This document shows, one piece after another, positions 13,366 to 21,095 of a DNA stretch of 48,517 nt; position 1 is the first letter of the stretch; each line of letters begins with the position of its first letter. The notes below the pieces were generated by a model. The model was not told the DNA's origin, searched no databases, and was given only the letters and a program-made list of their open reading frames with translations. The stretch is from SZUA-287 sp036397975 (lineage in GTDB: Bacteria; Bacteroidota; Ignavibacteria; UBA10030; UBA6906). Both the position numbers and the translations under genes were made by a program. The stretch covers positions 1-48,517 of the forward strand of contig DASWHW010000140.1 in assembly GCA_036397975.1 (NCBI GenBank). Reading direction: 5' to 3'.

Positions 13366-15633
13366 CTATCTGCGAACTACAGCGACTTTTCCGGTTCCAA
13401 CCTTATCTCCCGATTCAGAAAACGCAATAAGAAGATAGATGCCAGAGGAAACATATTGTCCCTCACTGTCCTTTCCGTCCCAAAAACCGATCCTCCCGCC
13501 AGGGGTACTCACCTCACGGATGAGCTTGCCGTCGATCGAGAGGATCTTGATGCGTGAATCCTCCACCAGTCCATCGATAGTGAGATCGCGGTTGGGTGGA
13601 AGTAGATAAGGATTCGGTGAGACCAGAAGTTGATCGAATTCTTCTTTGGCTTGCACGGCAGTTGTTGTGAGGCTCGCCAAACCATTGATCGTGCCGAAGT
13701 ACACAGTTCCTGTCGTATGGTCGATCGCAATACTCTTAACGTCATTATCAATAAGCCGGCCGGTGGTACTGGCCACGGTATACATTTCGAGCACCTGGGT
13801 TCCATCAGGAGAGAGTAGAACTACCCCTTCGGGGGTCGCAACCCATTTCCGGTTGAGCGCATCCACGGCAATGCTGTTAATCGTTGTTCCGTCCAACGGG
13901 ATGTATCGCGCAATGCTGCCTTCGGATTTTGGCCGGGAAGGGTCGAGAATGATTCCGATACCCCGATCTGTCCCCACCCAAAGGTCATTTTCCCGGTCGA
14001 TGACAATCGCTTTGATATCGCTACTCGGGAGGCCATCTGCCGCTGTAACGTGGTACACGATCGAATCTTTGACTGCGCCACGGTTGTTAAACGAAGCAAG
14101 CCCTCTGTATGCAGGATCTTTAATAACCATCCAAAGGTTGTCAAACGCATCGACCGCAAGATTTTGCTGAACATCTTTGTCATGAGGGGAAGCAATAAGT
14201 GCAGAGCCGAGTTTGGCGTTCAGTGTTGTCCAGGTTTTATCGGACCGACGTACAACAAGGACCCGTTGATCGAACGCCTGCAATATGGTGGTCCAAGTAT
14301 TGCCCTGGCCGTCACAGGCGATAGTGCCATTCACAATGAACGAAGTATCACCAGGAATCCCGAACATTCCTACATTCCGTCCATAAAGATTTCCGGGAAG
14401 AACAGTATCGACCCCTGGAGGGATTTCCAATACTCCGCGACCCCAGGAACTTGCCCACACCGAACCATTACATCCCAGAGAAACTCTGTGGAAATCATTC
14501 GTTGGGAGAACACTATTCTGGGTTGAGAAGGATTTCCAGAATCCTTGACGAAGTCGATAGATTCCTTGGCCGCCTCCATCAAGTCCGGTTGCGCTCCACA
14601 CGGTTCCTTCGTTATCGACGGTAACGCTGAGAAACTGGCTCGAACTTGGACCATTGGGAACGAAAGAGACCCACGCGCCATTAAACTTGAGAAACCCACC
14701 TCCAACGGTTCCCACAACCGGTTCTCCTGAAGAAGAGATCGTGACGGATGATGCAGGAAACGGCAGCGATGTCCCGTATGGAGTGACGGCGTCCATCGTA
14801 TTTACAAGGGAGACGACGCCTGAAGTCGAACAAACGACCAGTTCTGTTGACGATGCATACGTGGCCACGATATCCTGTCCCGCGAGACTCGCGATTGGAT
14901 TCCAGGCCGATCCATCAAATTTGTAAAGCCCGGACTGAGTCCCGGCATACACCGTCCCATTGAAACCAACAACAGTGCGAACTTCATTTGTTGGGTTCCC
15001 CACGCCATAGAGAGACCAGGATTGCGGTTGGAGAAGATTTGGATTCGAGAGGTTTCCGACGGCGACGAAGTTATTTGTTGCGCCCGCTGAAATCGCAGCC
15101 CACACGCTTCCGTTTTGAATCACGGCGGAGAATATTGCAACCCGGAGTGTTGTCGGGATAGTTCCAAACCGGGAGTAAGTGTCGCCAAACTCGACCCGAG
15201 AGAGATTCAGTAGGCTGAGGCCAAAGTCCGAACACACAAGCACGGTATCGCCATAGACGTTGAGGTCATTGATCCGTTTGTTGATTTGATTCGTGCTTGC
15301 GATGTCGGTGACATATTGCCAGGAGAGTGATCGCGCATCATAGATGTGGATAAATCCGCCAAGGGTCCCCGTAATGATTTTGCCACGACCATCGGAGGCA
15401 ATTGCCGTCAAATCAACGCTTCGTAATCCCTCGGCGGTGGTAAATGTCTCGAATTTTCCGTCTTGGTGGAATGCAAACATTCCTCCGGTGGATGCAGCCC
15501 AGAGCGATGTACCATCCACCACGACGTCGACTACATCCTTCTTCGATGTATAGTTTCGCCATTCGCCAATGCCTGCCAGCATTGGTGATTGCATACATAT
15601 CAAAGCAACTGCACAAATCCACGAGATATTCAT
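13366..15633 (-). CDS. porZ: PorZ-like double propeller protein with T9SS sorting domain
   Basis: This is a 755-residue exported protein. The signal peptide starts at the ATG at 15633, chosen because GGAGGAAG lies directly upstream; the longer start at 15645 would consume that site. After GIGEWRNYTSKKDVVDVVVD comes a long run of propeller blades with the two-component-regulator-propeller pattern (LWVGTDRGI, VYFGTINGLASL, LWAASTGGMFAF). The last 80 residues, from LLVSPNPYLLPP to the end, form a type IX secretion (Por) C-terminal domain with GIYLL and a basic end, VVRR. Layout and length (two propellers plus CTD) match PorZ, a surface component of the T9SS attachment complex. Gene order with ribH, 51 bases upstream, suggests one transcript. 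The alternative is a generic T9SS cargo propeller protein. Confidence 0.75.
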   Translation of the reverse strand: MNISWICAVALICMQSPMLAGIGEWRNYTSKKDVVDVVVDGTSLWAASTGGMFAFHQDGKFETFTTAEGLRSVDLTAIASDGRGKIITGTLGGFIHIYDARSLSWQYVTDIASTNQINKRINDLNVYGDTVLVCSDFGLSLLNLSRVEFGDTYSRFGTIPTTLRVAIFSAVIQNGSVWAAISAGATNNFVAVGNLSNPNLLQPQSWSLYGVGNPTNEVRTVVGFNGTVYAGTQSGLYKFDGSAWNPIASLAGQDIVATYASSTELVVCSTSGVVSLVNTMDAVTPYGTSLPFPASSVTISSSGEPVVGTVGGGFLKFNGAWVSFVPNGPSSSQFLSVTVDNEGTVWSATGLDGGGQGIYRLRQGFWKSFSTQNSVLPTNDFHRVSLGCNGSVWASSWGRGVLEIPPGVDTVLPGNLYGRNVGMFGIPGDTSFIVNGTIACDGQGNTWTTILQAFDQRVLVVRRSDKTWTTLNAKLGSALIASPHDKDVQQNLAVDAFDNLWMVIKDPAYRGLASFNNRGAVKDSIVYHVTAADGLPSSDIKAIVIDRENDLWVGTDRGIGIILDPSRPKSEGSIARYIPLDGTTINSIAVDALNRKWVATPEGVVLLSPDGTQVLEMYTVASTTGRLIDNDVKSIAIDHTTGTVYFGTINGLASLTTTAVQAKEEFDQLLVSPNPYLLPPNRDLTIDGLVEDSRIKILSIDGKLIREVSTPGGRIGFWDGKDSEGQYVSSGIYLLIAFSESGDKVGTGKVAVVRR

Positions 15634-15684
15634 ATCTTCCTCCACGCATTGATGACCAGATGGTTGTTAGGTGTTACCAACCGA

Positions 15685-16164
15685 TCAATGCTTCACTCCT
15701 TTCAACTGCGTGGTGACATTTAACTGCTCAATTGCGCTCAGTGCTGCGTCCCATCCTTTGTTCCCCGCTTTTGCTCCCGCCCGCTCGAGGGCCTGCTCGA
15801 GATTTTCCGTCGTCAGGACACCGAACGCCGTGGCGACTCCTGTATCGAGTGCCACTTGGCCAACTCCCCGAGACACTTCTTTAGCAATGTATTCGAAGTG
15901 CGGCGTTTCACCGCGAATGATACACCCGAGACAAATGACCGCATCAACGCTTTCGTTCCCGGCAAGCTGTTTCGCCACATGAGGAATTTCAAATGCGCCA
16001 GGGCAATGAACAACGGTTATCTTCTCTTCCACAACGCCATGCCGCAGAAGGCAATCCATGGCGCCGCGGAGAAGTTGCTGCGTTACAATATTATTGAAAC
16101 GGCTGACAACGATACCGAATGAATATTGACCAGCGGAAAGATTTCCTTCAACAACTCGTACCAT
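15685..16164 (-). CDS. ribH: 6,7-dimethyl-8-ribityllumazine synthase
   Basis: This is a 159-residue enzyme condensing 5-amino-6-ribitylaminouracil with dihydroxybutanone phosphate, the penultimate step of riboflavin synthesis. Family motifs are visible: GIVVSRFN (17-24), the substrate loop VVHCPGAFEIPHVAKQL, DAVICLGCIIRGETPHF with the catalytic His, and a C-terminal GNKGWDAALSAIEQL. Length is that of the icosahedral or pentameric enzyme and it looks complete. The PHP phosphoesterase ends 47 bases upstream and the PorZ-like gene follows 51 bases downstream. No FMN riboswitch is evident upstream. Confidence 0.96.
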   Translation of the reverse strand: MVRVVEGNLSAGQYSFGIVVSRFNNIVTQQLLRGAMDCLLRHGVVEEKITVVHCPGAFEIPHVAKQLAGNESVDAVICLGCIIRGETPHFEYIAKEVSRGVGQVALDTGVATAFGVLTTENLEQALERAGAKAGNKGWDAALSAIEQLNVTTQLKGVKH

Positions 16165-16211
16165 ACGTCTTCATGAATTTCCGGAATTAGTAACCGGACT
16201 GATGAATGGAT

Positions 16212-17033
16212 TTACTGCAAACGCCGGCGCATCATGTCGATACATTCTTGCGAGATTCGGAACTTGCCAAACACATCAGCGCCACCCTTTTTGATACCAT
16301 GGTAGTCAGACCCTCCGCTTTCGAGAAGGAAATACTCATGGACGATTCCCCTATAGTACCTGACAAGATCCGGAGAATGGGATGGATGAATCACTTCAAC
16401 GCCATCAATTCCTGCTTGAATGAGTTCCTTCAAAAGCCGTTCGTCTATCATCGTTCCGGGATGCGCGACGAACGAGAGACCTCCGGCTTCGGCCAGGAGT
16501 TCAACTGCTTCTGCAGAAGTTACCTGATCCTTCGACTCATATGCCGGTTTTCCGTTACCGATATACCGCGAGAAGGCCTCGTAGTAGTTCTCCGTGAGGC
16601 CCTCTTCGACCAGCGCGTTCGCGATGTGCGGTCTGCCGATTGAACCCGTTCCAGCCTGTTGCAATACAGATTCAAGGCGCAACGGGATGTTAAGCCCGTT
16701 GAGCTTTTCTACCATTCGTTCGGCCCGCCGGAGTCGCGCAGTGCGGCAATGAGCGAGATAACTTTGCAGGCCGGGGGACTGATGATTAAAAAAATATCCA
16801 AGAATATGAACTTCGGCGTCACCGTGCGTAGTGCTTAACTCGACGCCGGAGACTACCTCAATGCCTGTCCCGTTCGCAAGCGAGCGGGCTTCTTCCAATG
16901 CATTGGTAGTGTCATGATCTGTGATACTTATTGTTGACAGTCCGGCTTTTTGAGCCCGGTGCAGTAACTCCTCAACAGCGGAGGAGCCGTCCGAATGGGT
17001 ACTGTGAATATGTAAGTCTGCAGTACCCTCCAT
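16212..17033 (-). CDS. PHP domain metal-dependent phosphoesterase (TrpH/RNase AM type)
   Basis: This is a 273-residue PHP domain hydrolase. Metal-binding motifs occur in order: ADLHIHSTHSDGS (5-17), ITDHDTTN (37-44), GVELSTTHGD (63-72), GRPHIANAL (about 133-141), FVAHPG (about 188-193) and GGSDYHG (about 240-246). This is the pattern of the TrpH/YciV subgroup, whose characterised members act as 3',5'-nucleoside bisphosphate phosphatases and 5'-3' ribonucleases (RNase AM) maturing 5S and other RNA ends. All metal ligands are present. It starts with ATG at 17033, 35 bases after the Crp-family stop, and ends 47 bases before ribH. The exact substrate here is inferred from the subgroup. Confidence 0.88.
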   Translation of the reverse strand: MEGTADLHIHSTHSDGSSAVEELLHRAQKAGLSTISITDHDTTNALEEARSLANGTGIEVVSGVELSTTHGDAEVHILGYFFNHQSPGLQSYLAHCRTARLRRAERMVEKLNGLNIPLRLESVLQQAGTGSIGRPHIANALVEEGLTENYYEAFSRYIGNGKPAYESKDQVTSAEAVELLAEAGGLSFVAHPGTMIDERLLKELIQAGIDGVEVIHPSHSPDLVRYYRGIVHEYFLLESGGSDYHGIKKGGADVFGKFRISQECIDMMRRRLQ

Positions 17034-17068
17034 AGCGGGAGCGAAACAGGGAGGAACAAAAACCTGGA

Positions 17069-17695
17069 CTACAGGTATCTGCTCTTGAATCGTTCATAAT
17101 CGTTGATAATGAGCTTGCCGCGGTCCAATTCGAGGTGACCTTCCCGGATAAACGAGTGAATCATGCGGGATATTGTTTCCCGGGAAGTGCCGGCCATGTT
17201 TGCGAGGTCTTGTTGAAGGGGGAGTTCATCTATTTCAACCCTTCCCTTTCGAATCTTTCCTATATCGTCAGCGAGCTGAAGGACCACATTTGCAACTCGT
17301 CCGGCAGCGTCTTTTAACGAGAGGCTTTTTATTTGGGCATCAGCTTTCCGAAGCCTGTTCGTTAGCTCTTTCATGAGGGCAATGGAGACGGACGGAAAAT
17401 CGTGAAGCAGCTTCAGGAAGTCACGTCGATGAATCATGAAGAGCTCGGACTTTCCGATTGCGACAACGCTCGCAGAACGAGCGAGCCCGTCCAGGATTGC
17501 CATTTCACCAAAAAAATCACTTTCGCCAAGAATCGATAAGATTACTTCACGTCCGTCGTCGTCCATCCGCACGATCTTTACTTTCCCGGACATAATGACG
17601 AACAGGGCAGCGCCAGCCTCTTCTTCAAGAAGGATGATGCTACCCTTCTTATATTTCTTTCGAACACCTACCTTTGCAATTGTCTCGAGGTCCAT
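17069..17695 (-). CDS. Crp/Fnr family transcription regulator
   Basis: This protein has 208 residues from the first ATG. The cyclic-nucleotide-binding fold spans about 1-115, with a FFGEMAILDGLARSASV segment whose E and R-S residues match the cNMP pocket of Crp-type proteins. A long dimerisation helix follows and then an HTH domain with the recognition helix in MAGTSRETISRMIHSFIREG. No Fnr-type cysteine cluster is present. The coding frame appears to begin earlier. Codons 17696-17764 translate to a normal Crp N-terminus (ESLRNVPILCDLEP) but contain no ATG, GTG or TTG. A CTG at 17764-17762 with GAGG five bases upstream is the best candidate start; an ATT at 17740 is another. The regulated genes are not known. 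Confidence 0.88.
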   Translation of the reverse strand: MDLETIAKVGVRKKYKKGSIILLEEEAGAALFVIMSGKVKIVRMDDDGREVILSILGESDFFGEMAILDGLARSASVVAIGKSELFMIHRRDFLKLLHDFPSVSIALMKELTNRLRKADAQIKSLSLKDAAGRVANVVLQLADDIGKIRKGRVEIDELPLQQDLANMAGTSRETISRMIHSFIREGHLELDRGKLIINDYERFKSRYL

Positions 17696-17846
17696 TGGCT
17701 CGAGATCGCAGAGAATAGGAACGTTTCGTAACGACTCAATTTCTTCAGAGACAGGGGAATTCAGTATGACCTCGCCAGGCTTTTTGTTGGTTTGCGAGAG
17801 GGTAATTCAATCCAAACAGATGGACTGACGCTAATATATGTGCTTG

Positions 17847-17871
17847 TGTGACCAAAGTCAAGCATGTCACA
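17847..17871. promoter_or_regulatory. Candidate Crp-like palindrome TGTGAC-N13-GTCACA
   Basis: Six-base half-sites TGTGAC (17847-17852) and GTCACA (17866-17871) face each other upstream of the Crp-family gene. The half-sites equal those of E. coli CRP, but the spacer is 13 bases, whereas a CRP box has about 6 between TGTGA and TCACA. Autoregulation is therefore only a weak inference. Confidence 0.25.
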
Positions 17872-17889
17872 ATAGGGTAATGGTAGGAT

Positions 17890-18684
17890 TCAGTCGCTAA
17901 GGAGAAAATAGACGAACAGAAAAATGCTTACCTGAGTCGCAACCAGGGCGATTCCTGCTGAGGTATCAAGTCGCCGTGTTGTCGAGAGGCGGGTCTGGTC
18001 GCCGGAAAAAAGGAATGCATCATATTCCCTATCAGCCCTGGTCTTAAAGTATGCCGATGCGACCCCTGAGAGAACAGCTGCAGCTCCGGTGATATATAAA
18101 GATGTCGCATGCGGATGGCGCCCGCCAAGTGGTGCTGAGGCCACAACCATGTCACCGATGCCCGGCTCCCATTCTCGCTGGAGTGTCGCGAAGAATGTTC
18201 CCCGTTTCGCAACTAGTGACCCAAGAACAGTTGTGGAGTACCCAACCTTGGTGAGCATGATATGCGAAAGCTCTACCCGTTCGCTAACATCGATGACAAA
18301 TGGTGTTTGACCGAGAAGAGAATCCCCGAGCATCACGTTTGCCCCGGACGGATCACTATTTATCATGACAAGTCGAGGGATTCTGTACGAGAACGTCTGT
18401 GAGTTCTCCGTGATGTCAATGGTATCCTCAACGATACTTGTAAGCCAGTTTGAAAAGTCGGGATCGATGACTCGAATGTGGTGACGTCCCGTCGGAAGAG
18501 AGTCAATCGCCAAAGGCACAACTCCTCGAAACGTTTCGTCGACATAGACGAGCGCTCCAGCCACATCTGCATTGATCACGTTGACACGAGTATCGCTAAA
18601 GTTCAACGAGTCCGGTTGAGCGAATGCGACAGTCATGCCGACAACGGATAGAGTAGCAATGCCCAACATTCTGAGTCCCGTCAT
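17890..18684 (-). CDS. PEGA-domain exported protein
   Basis: This is a 264-residue protein with an N-terminal signal peptide (MTGLRMLGIATLSVVGMTVA, cleavage near AFAQ). Two PEGA-like beta modules follow: about residues 30-100 with GALVYVDETFRGVVPLAI and LPTGRHHIRV, and about 110-170 with SDPSGANVMLGDSLLGQTPF. Near the C-terminus are two hydrophobic segments (about 195-212 and 243-261), so it is probably anchored in the membrane with the PEGA modules outside. PEGA repeats are common in surface and cell-wall-associated proteins. The ATG at 18684 overlaps the upstream stop as ATGA and has GAAAGGTG upstream, so it is coupled to the propeller lipoprotein. Function is unknown; a joint role in the envelope is inferred. 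Confidence 0.78.
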   Translation of the reverse strand: MTGLRMLGIATLSVVGMTVAFAQPDSLNFSDTRVNVINADVAGALVYVDETFRGVVPLAIDSLPTGRHHIRVIDPDFSNWLTSIVEDTIDITENSQTFSYRIPRLVMINSDPSGANVMLGDSLLGQTPFVIDVSERVELSHIMLTKVGYSTTVLGSLVAKRGTFFATLQREWEPGIGDMVVASAPLGGRHPHATSLYITGAAAVLSGVASAYFKTRADREYDAFLFSGDQTRLSTTRRLDTSAGIALVATQVSIFLFVYFLLSD

Positions 18685-19850
18685 TCTGTAACACCTTTCC
18701 ATGCGATCACTTCTTTTGAATCGGTGGCTACAATCAATCTTCCTTTTGCCAGTGCAGGAGTAGTTTTCATACGTCCCGGAAGATCCGCTTGCCAGAGGAT
18801 CTCTCCACTTTGCGTGTTCAGTGCGTAGAGGTGCTTGTCGAGAGTACCAACAAATGCAACCTCACCGGAAACAACGGGGCTCGTATTAATGACCGAGCCA
18901 AGCTGTTTTCGCCAGAGGACGGAACCATCACTCATTCCGCAGGAAAGCACAAACCCAGAAGTAGTGGTGAGAAGAACCTCGTTCTCTGTGTATCCGGGTG
19001 ACGCGTAGAGCGAGGCACCTTCCTCTATTTGCCAGAGGAGTGTTCCGCTGGAAAGAGAGAGAACTGCAAATCGACCGGCGAGACTACCGCAAAATGCCCT
19101 GTCGCCATTGATGCTGACCGGAGCAGCGATCGGAGCATTGAGTGAAAATGTCCATCGCTTCTTCCCTGTTTCAGCATCAAGAGCGTAGACGTTTCCGTCA
19201 TCAGCACCGAACAGAACAAGACCATTTGCAAGAGCCGCGCTGGATCGGATTCCCTTGCGATGAATATTGTTGGGAATCTGAAACTCCCACACCATATCTC
19301 CCTTGTTTTGATCGACGCAATAAAACTTTCCCCCTGTTGTTCCAAAGAAGAGTTTGTTTTCCCAGAAGAGAAGTGATACCTGGATCTCGCCGTACGAGCG
19401 CCGCCAGCGGATCTTCCCCTCGCGGAGATCATAAGCAATGAGTGTTTCACTTGAATTTATCACACCCGCGAACACGATATTTCCATCAATCACGGGAGCG
19501 CCTTCGATTGCGTCCCCGAGGTTAATCCATCCCTGTCTTTTTCCGGTGAACAGATTAATCCCATAAAGCTCGCCACGAAGGTTGCCGATAATGACGAAAC
19601 TGTCGACAACAATGGGCGACCCCGACCCAATTCCGCCCGTTATGTCATGTTCCCATGCCGTCGCTAGTGGAGGAGTGAGTAACTGAGAAGAAACATTCGA
19701 CCGTAGGTTGTCGCGGCCAAAGGTCGGCCAATCGCTCTCATCCATTTGCAGCGAGCGGTCAAATTGGAGTCGATTGCAGGACATACCAAGGATAACCAGA
19801 CCAACCACGACTGGAACAGAAAGCCGAAAATATGGAGGAAGTTGTCGCAT
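18681..19850 (-). CDS. PQQ-like beta-propeller lipoprotein (BamB-like)
   Basis: This is a 389-residue lipoprotein. From the ATG at 19850 the signal peptide runs to the lipobox LGMSC (Cys about 25), preceded by AGAGG. The rest is a seven- or eight-bladed PQQ-type propeller with recurring blade motifs such as LYGINLFTGKRQGWINLG, FYCVDQNKGDMVWEFQIP, VYALDAETGKKRWTFSL, LWQIEEGASLYASPGY and LYALNTQSGEILWQADLPG. No quinoprotein catalytic residues or calcium-site motifs are visible, so it is a scaffold-type propeller like BamB and not a dehydrogenase. The longer frame starting at 19889 adds 13 residues without a better signal. It is coupled to the PEGA protein downstream. A role in outer-membrane assembly is possible but not shown. 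Confidence 0.82.
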   Translation of the reverse strand: MRQLPPYFRLSVPVVVGLVILGMSCNRLQFDRSLQMDESDWPTFGRDNLRSNVSSQLLTPPLATAWEHDITGGIGSGSPIVVDSFVIIGNLRGELYGINLFTGKRQGWINLGDAIEGAPVIDGNIVFAGVINSSETLIAYDLREGKIRWRRSYGEIQVSLLFWENKLFFGTTGGKFYCVDQNKGDMVWEFQIPNNIHRKGIRSSAALANGLVLFGADDGNVYALDAETGKKRWTFSLNAPIAAPVSINGDRAFCGSLAGRFAVLSLSSGTLLWQIEEGASLYASPGYTENEVLLTTTSGFVLSCGMSDGSVLWRKQLGSVINTSPVVSGEVAFVGTLDKHLYALNTQSGEILWQADLPGRMKTTPALAKGRLIVATDSKEVIAWKGVTE

Positions 19851-20149
19851 CGCCTCTATAAGTATAGGCAGAACACTATGCAGTTGCAATTGGATTCATA
19901 ATAGTGCGATGATTCGAATTCCCTCCGGCAATGCACTTCCGGTTTCTCAAAGCTCTTTAAGACTACAGCCGCTGCGCAATTATCAAGAAAGCAGCCTCAT
20001 GGGGCGGGGCGTTTTATTCGTGCACAAAGTTCATCGACAGATGGTTCGCTGCTGCCGAATTTATGGCTGGGATTCACACATCTGTACAGGTTTACGGATG
20101 ATGTGGATAGATGTTTGAATGAGATGAAAGGAATCGTGGCGGGAGAAGA
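19851..20149. other. Gap between caa3 oxidase genes and the propeller lipoprotein
   Basis: About 300 bases without a convincing gene. A plus-strand frame from 19908 to 20118 (69 codons) has no ribosome site and an atypical Cys/Arg/Trp-rich translation, so I reject it. A short inverted repeat GAGAAG/CTTCTC (20143-20158) brackets the stop codon of the subunit IV gene but has no T run. The promoter of the propeller lipoprotein must lie here; I could not identify it. Confidence 0.4.
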
Positions 20150-20419
20150 CTAGCTTCTCGTCAGGTAATCACTCATGGTGAATGTGAAGAGGATGATCAA
20201 CCAAAAAAACCCGGCAATGGCAAACACCCAGGTCACCCGCGAGCTATAACGGACATGCATGAAGTACAGCACAACGAACAATGCCTTCACAGTTGCTATG
20301 ATCAAGGCGACAATGATATTCCACGGGCCGAGGTCGACGTACGCAATTACGACGGTGAGTGTAAAAAGCACGAGCAGAGAGACGGCAACCTTGTAATATG
20401 TTTTGGTTGGAACAATCAT
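20150..20419 (-). CDS. Cytochrome c oxidase subunit IV (caa3 type)
   Basis: This is an 89-residue membrane protein with three hydrophobic helices. The middle contains ATVKALFVVLYFMHVRYSSR, the hallmark of prokaryotic cytochrome c oxidase subunit IV (the A-x-x-K-x-x-x-V-x-x-x-F-M-H pattern). It is a small structural subunit of the aa3/caa3 terminal oxidase in the inner membrane. The ATG at 20419 was selected because it gives the normal length; the longer frame runs back into the subunit III gene. It is the last gene of the respiratory locus. Confidence 0.9.
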   Translation of the reverse strand: MIVPTKTYYKVAVSLLVLFTLTVVIAYVDLGPWNIIVALIIATVKALFVVLYFMHVRYSSRVTWVFAIAGFFWLIILFTFTMSDYLTRS

Positions 20420-20432
20420 GGAGGTCACACCT

Positions 20433-21095
20433 TTATTGCGGGTGAATGAGATACAGAAGCGGATACAAAAAAATCCAGACGATGTCGACAAAGTGCCAAT
20501 ACAGACCGAACGTCTCCACCGGCGCATAGTACTCAGCGGTATACCTCCCCCTGCGGGCTCGCAATAGCATCAACAAAAGAATTGCCATTCCAATGATCAT
20601 ATGTAACGCGTGGACTCCGGTCATCAGAAAGTACAGCGTAAAATAGATTTGCACTTGCGGAGCGTCCGGGCCTTCAAATGAAAAACTCGCTCCCGGGAAA
20701 AGGTTGTCATGAAATTTATGCGAATACTCGAATGACTTGATCCCAAGGAAGACCAGGCCAAGAAAGAGAGTTGCTCCCATGAAGCGGACAATCTTTTTTG
20801 CATTTCCTTCTTGCGCCGCATGGACAGCCATGGCCATTGTCAGGCTGCTTCCCAGAAGAACGGCAGTATTGACTGCACCCAGAGTCACATTCAGTTGATG
20901 GCTTCCGAGGATAAACGCATGTGGGTACCATGCCCGGAAAACCAGGTACGAGATAAACAACCCGCCGAAGAACATCACTTCGGTCACTAGGAATGCCCAC
21001 ATGCCAAGCAGCGTGCTGTCCCGCTGCTGTTCCATGTCAAGGAATTGATGGGCGACGGCGGACGGATGTTCGCTATGCACTCTTTTCCTCCTCAT
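20433..21095 (-). CDS. ctaE: Cytochrome c oxidase subunit III
   Basis: This is a 220-residue subunit III with about five transmembrane helices, typical of the shortened prokaryotic form. Recognisable segments are LLGMWAFLVTEVMFFGGLF (30-48) with the conserved Glu, NTAVLLGSSLTMAMAVHAAQ (about 76-95), KSFEYSHKF, and the late HALHMIIGM and YWHFVDIVWIFLYPLLYL. Subunit III stabilises subunit I and its oxygen and proton access. The start overlaps the end of the subunit I gene by 23 bases, indicating translational coupling; the AGGAGG within that overlap could serve either frame. Subunit IV follows 13 bases after its stop. Confidence 0.93.
   Translation of the reverse strand: MRRKRVHSEHPSAVAHQFLDMEQQRDSTLLGMWAFLVTEVMFFGGLFISYLVFRAWYPHAFILGSHQLNVTLGAVNTAVLLGSSLTMAMAVHAAQEGNAKKIVRFMGATLFLGLVFLGIKSFEYSHKFHDNLFPGASFSFEGPDAPQVQIYFTLYFLMTGVHALHMIIGMAILLLMLLRARRGRYTAEYYAPVETFGLYWHFVDIVWIFLYPLLYLIHPQ

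Noticed and set aside
19908..20118. 69-codon plus-strand frame in the gap after the oxidase genes
   Set aside because: No ribosome site and an atypical residue composition; no recognisable homologue.
20143..20158. Possible terminator at the end of the oxidase operon
   Set aside because: The six-bp stem includes the stop codon and has no U tract after it.
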